Positions 61,299 through 64,000 of a DNA stretch of 64,000 bases are shown one piece after another. Below the pieces are notes generated by a model, which was not told the origin of the DNA, made no database searches, and saw only the letters and a program-made list of their open reading frames with translations. Within the stretch, counting starts at the first letter, position 1, and every line of letters begins with the position of its first letter. Origin of the DNA: Chitinophaga pinensis (GTDB lineage Bacteria; Bacteroidota; Bacteroidia; Chitinophagales; UBA10324); contig CAMDDP010000004.1 in NCBI GenBank assembly GCA_945892775.1, positions 1-64,000 of the forward strand, in the 5' to 3' direction. Both the position numbers and the translations under genes were made by a program.

Positions 61299-63641
61299 AT
61301 GAGGCGGAGGTGTTTACTATTCTTTTTTTATTTACTCTTATCTGTAGAAGGTTATGCCACTCATATTATTGGGGGAGAAATCACTTATCAGTATCTTGGA
61401 AATAACAATTATAAAATTACGCTGAAAGTTTATCGCGATTGCAATACTGGTCAGGCGCCATTTGACGACCCAGCGGTACTCGGAGTTTTTAACGGACAAG
61501 GGGCCTTACTTTCTACTATTAATCTTGGAAATCCAACTGTTCTCATTATCCCTCCGAATCTAAATAATCCGTGTATCACTATTCCACCTGATGTTTGTGT
61601 CGAACAGGCAATTTATAATTCAACACAAAATTTGCCGCCTATTTCTGGGGGGCACCAACTCGTTTATCAGCGGTGTTGCAGAAATGGATCAATTGTAAAT
61701 ATTAATGATCCTGGTAATGTTGGCTCCACTTATATAGCTAAAATTCCTGACGTGAGTGTGTTTGGATATAACAGTAGTCCGGTTTTTACAAATTATCCTC
61801 CCATTGCAGTTTGTGAAGGAATGGAATTAGTGTTCGATCATTCGGCCACCGATCTAGATGGTGATGTTTTAGTTTATTCTTTTTGTACTCCATATGAAGG
61901 AGCAACTGCAAGCAATCCAATGCCTCAACCGCCAAGCGGACCTCCTTTTGGAACTATTATTTGGATTCCACCCTTCAGTATGACAAATCAAATAAGTAGC
62001 ACACCACAAATGTCAATAAACGCAACGACAGGATTGCTTACTGCGAATCCAGATGCCGTTGGTCAGTATGTAGTTGGTGTTTGTGTTAAAGAATATCGCA
62101 ATGGAATTTTTTTAGGCGAAGACCGTAGGGATTTTCAATTTAATGTCACTCAGTGCAACCCCGTGGTTTTGGCAAATTTCACAACCAATATTGGAAATTT
62201 AGATACCGTTCTTTCGTGTGGAGAGTATGCAATAAAATTTAATGATGCGAGCATCGGCGATCAAAATCTTGTTTGGAATTTTGGCGATTTAAGTACTCTG
62301 CTTGATGTTTCAACTGGGCAACATCCTCTTTATGTATTTCCAGGAGTTGGAAATTATACGGTCACTTTAATTGTTAACCCTGGATTACCTTGTAGTGATA
62401 CGACTATAAAAGTTATCAGTATTCATAATCCAATTCAAACAGATTTTTCATTCGATACCGCTTGTGTTTTTTCTCCAACCAGTTTTTATGATGAGTCCAT
62501 TACCCTTGAAGGGATAATGAGTTTCTGGAGTTGGAATTTTGCTGATGGCACAGGGTCGACTATTCAAAATCTTACAACCTCATATCAACAAGATGGAATT
62601 TACGATGTCACTTTAATTTCAGGAAATAATTTTGGGTGTAGGGACACGACTAAACAATTGGTTATGGTTTATGCTTTACCAATTCCCAATGCAGGAACCG
62701 ACACGATGATTTGTGATATTGACAGTGTTCAACTTTTTGCTCAAAACGGAATCAATTATTCATGGAGTCCGAATTATAATTTAAGTAATGCAACCATTTC
62801 TGATCCTATGGTTCAGCCCGACGTAAATACAACCTATTTTGTAACAGTAACTGATTTCCATAACTGTGTGAATATTGATTCTGTTATTATTCTGGTTGTT
62901 GATACTGTAATATCTATTGCGGGCTTCGATACTACAATTTGTGCGAATCAACCACTTCAATTATTTTCAAGCAACGCAATTTATTATCAATGGGAACCAG
63001 CAGCTCTCACTTCCAATCCAAATGTCATTGCCCCATTTGTTTATCCTTTATTGAATACCACATTTACCGTTACTTCATACATTGGTTCTTGTTTCGATAT
63101 TGATTCAGTTACCGTGAATGTAAATCCAATCCCTATTGCTAATGCCGGACCTGGAGGAACAATTAACCAAGGAGAAAATTTTCAGTTGAACGGCTCAGGA
63201 GGGGGTAATTATTTATGGCAACCATCTGAGAATTTGAATGATCCAACTTTAGATTGGCCGGTCGTATTTCCCCTGAATACTACAACCTATACGCTACTTG
63301 TTACAAATGAATTCGGATGCAGCGTTCAGGATACTGCGGTATTGTTTGTCACACACATTCATGAATTGTATGTTCCAAATGCCTTTAGTCCGAATGGCGA
63401 TGGCACAAATGATTTCTTCATCTATTTTACAAAAGGAATCAGAAAAATAAACGAATTAAAAATTTATAATCGCTGGGGTCAAATTGTATATTCTACTAAT
63501 GGGTATGACGAAACACCATGGGAGGGAATCTCTCTAAAGGGACTTGCCTCTCCATTTGGCGTTTATGTTTATTATATAGTTGCCGAAACTTATGATGGAG
63601 ATTTGCTCACTAAAAAAGGAAACATCACATTGCTTCGGTAA
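61299..63641 (+). CDS. Surface adhesin with PKD domains and CHU_C (T9SS type B)
   Basis: 780 residues. Signal peptide (MRRRCLLFFFYLLLS...GYA), then the widely shared module starting ATHIIGGEITYQYLGNNNY and KITLKVYRDCN, rich in paired cysteines (about 22-290). PKD domains follow (LVWNFGDLSTLL; FWSWNFADGTGS), then three Ig-like/PKD-like repeats of the 'NAG.D..IC....V.L.A....YSW.P...L' kind. The C-terminal CHU_C gliding-associated domain (VPNAFSPNGDGTNDFF ... KKGNITLLR) is the type B sorting signal. Same export class as the adhesin at 18.5 kb. Ligand unknown. Confidence 0.87.
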   Translation: MRRRCLLFFFYLLLSVEGYATHIIGGEITYQYLGNNNYKITLKVYRDCNTGQAPFDDPAVLGVFNGQGALLSTINLGNPTVLIIPPNLNNPCITIPPDVCVEQAIYNSTQNLPPISGGHQLVYQRCCRNGSIVNINDPGNVGSTYIAKIPDVSVFGYNSSPVFTNYPPIAVCEGMELVFDHSATDLDGDVLVYSFCTPYEGATASNPMPQPPSGPPFGTIIWIPPFSMTNQISSTPQMSINATTGLLTANPDAVGQYVVGVCVKEYRNGIFLGEDRRDFQFNVTQCNPVVLANFTTNIGNLDTVLSCGEYAIKFNDASIGDQNLVWNFGDLSTLLDVSTGQHPLYVFPGVGNYTVTLIVNPGLPCSDTTIKVISIHNPIQTDFSFDTACVFSPTSFYDESITLEGIMSFWSWNFADGTGSTIQNLTTSYQQDGIYDVTLISGNNFGCRDTTKQLVMVYALPIPNAGTDTMICDIDSVQLFAQNGINYSWSPNYNLSNATISDPMVQPDVNTTYFVTVTDFHNCVNIDSVIILVVDTVISIAGFDTTICANQPLQLFSSNAIYYQWEPAALTSNPNVIAPFVYPLLNTTFTVTSYIGSCFDIDSVTVNVNPIPIANAGPGGTINQGENFQLNGSGGGNYLWQPSENLNDPTLDWPVVFPLNTTTYTLLVTNEFGCSVQDTAVLFVTHIHELYVPNAFSPNGDGTNDFFIYFTKGIRKINELKIYNRWGQIVYSTNGYDETPWEGISLKGLASPFGVYVYYIVAETYDGDLLTKKGNITLLR

Positions 63642-63698
63642 TTATTTTACTTATTTAGGATGGATAAAATAAAATAAAAATTTGCACGATTTCATCTT

Positions 63699-63718
63699 GC
63701 GATTAAATTTGCAATCGC
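63699..63718 (+). promoter_or_regulatory. Inverted repeat enclosing a -7 element upstream of anmK
   Basis: GCGATT (63699-63704) and AATCGC (63713-63718) form a 6-bp inverted repeat around an exact TAAATTTG (63704-63711). It is about 70 bases before the anmK start. Could be an operator or chance. Confidence 0.3.
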
Positions 63719-63782
63719 TTAAAATTCCAATATTCATATTGGCATACATAATTTTCCGAATTTTAAACTTTAAATTATATAT

Positions 63783-64000
63783 ATGAAACAGTATCGAGTG
63801 GTTAGCATGATGACCGGAACATCCATGGATGGTGTAGATTTAGCTTATTGTATTATTGAGGAAAATGGTGGTAAGTACACTTACAAAATTGAAGTGGCTG
63901 ATTGTATTCCATTTCCGCAAAAATGGAAATTGCGTTTGCAAAGTTTAGTGCTTCAAAATGCAGTTACTTATTTGAAGACCGATGCGTTCTTCGGTCATTA
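63783..64000 (+). CDS. anmK: Anhydro-N-acetylmuramic acid kinase, N-terminal part (cut by window edge)
   Basis: 72 codons visible from the ATG at 63783. The product begins MKQYRVVSMMTGTSMDGVDL; MTGTSMDGVDLA is the nucleotide-binding P-loop-like motif of AnmK. The enzyme phosphorylates and opens 1,6-anhydro-MurNAc from cell-wall turnover, giving MurNAc-6-phosphate for recycling. The rest lies beyond the window. Confidence 0.9.
   Translation, partial: MKQYRVVSMMTGTSMDGVDLAYCIIEENGGKYTYKIEVADCIPFPQKWKLRLQSLVLQNAVTYLKTDAFFGH

Overview
The window reads as chromosome of a free-living, gliding-type member of the Bacteroidota. The evidence is the AT-rich sequence, exact TAnnTTTG -7 promoter elements upstream of many genes, at least six secreted proteins with type IX secretion (T9SS) C-terminal sorting domains, SprB and PKD adhesin modules, and a bacillithiol synthesis gene (bshA). 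There is no rRNA, tRNA, CRISPR array or intact insertion sequence that I can support. Housekeeping and surface genes are interleaved.

Layout. 1-3.6 kb: the start of a DMT-type permease (cut by the window edge) and a large outer-membrane protein with a degenerate peptidase-like domain, a beta-propeller and a BamA-like barrel. 3.9-9.2 kb: a T9SS haem-motif protein, then a three-gene SGNH-SGNH-MBOAT operon (probable surface-glycan O-acetylation) and a fossil secreted-protein fragment. 9.3-13.5 kb (minus): kdsD, manC, a methionine-type aminotransferase, DoxX and DinB-like genes, divergent from recQ. 13.7-17.9 kb: recQ, an alkyltransferase-like protein and a solitary lutB-type gene. 17.9-28.7 kb: a 590-base gap, a 1,053-residue adhesin, and a minus-strand run of a lamin-tail surface protein, a receiver/RsbW-like ATPase fusion, a methyltransferase and two glycosyltransferases.

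28.8-36.7 kb: asd with a coupled cytochrome b5-like gene, a GmrSD-like DUF262/DUF1524 restriction gene, an ACMSD-type amidohydrolase, bshA, a small membrane protein, glyA and a lipoprotein. 36.7-48.2 kb: a secreted M12-type metalloprotease, cysS, kbl, a delta-60 repeat protein, a TMTC-like TPR membrane protein, trhO, a pirin and a small barrel-like protein. 48.3-57.9 kb: a sortilin-like BNR-repeat protein, an extracellular nuclease lipoprotein, a GC-rich structured intergenic element, radC, a small Cys-rich secreted protein, psd, cdsA, a CPBP protease and dusB. 57.9-64 kb: an Omp28-like T9SS protein, dxs, a second PKD/CHU_C adhesin and the start of anmK.

The genes group into envelope construction (kdsD, manC, MBOAT/SGNH, glycosyltransferases, psd/cdsA, anmK), T9SS-exported surface proteins, amino-acid and one-carbon metabolism (asd, glyA, kbl, aminotransferase) and RNA/DNA maintenance (recQ, ATL, radC, trhO, dusB, cysS). 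The items most worth a second look are the GC-rich two-unit element at about 52.83-52.98 kb, the group of -7 elements placed only 4-8 bases before start codons, a GEVED domain nested inside a SprB repeat, and the SGNH-SGNH-MBOAT operon.
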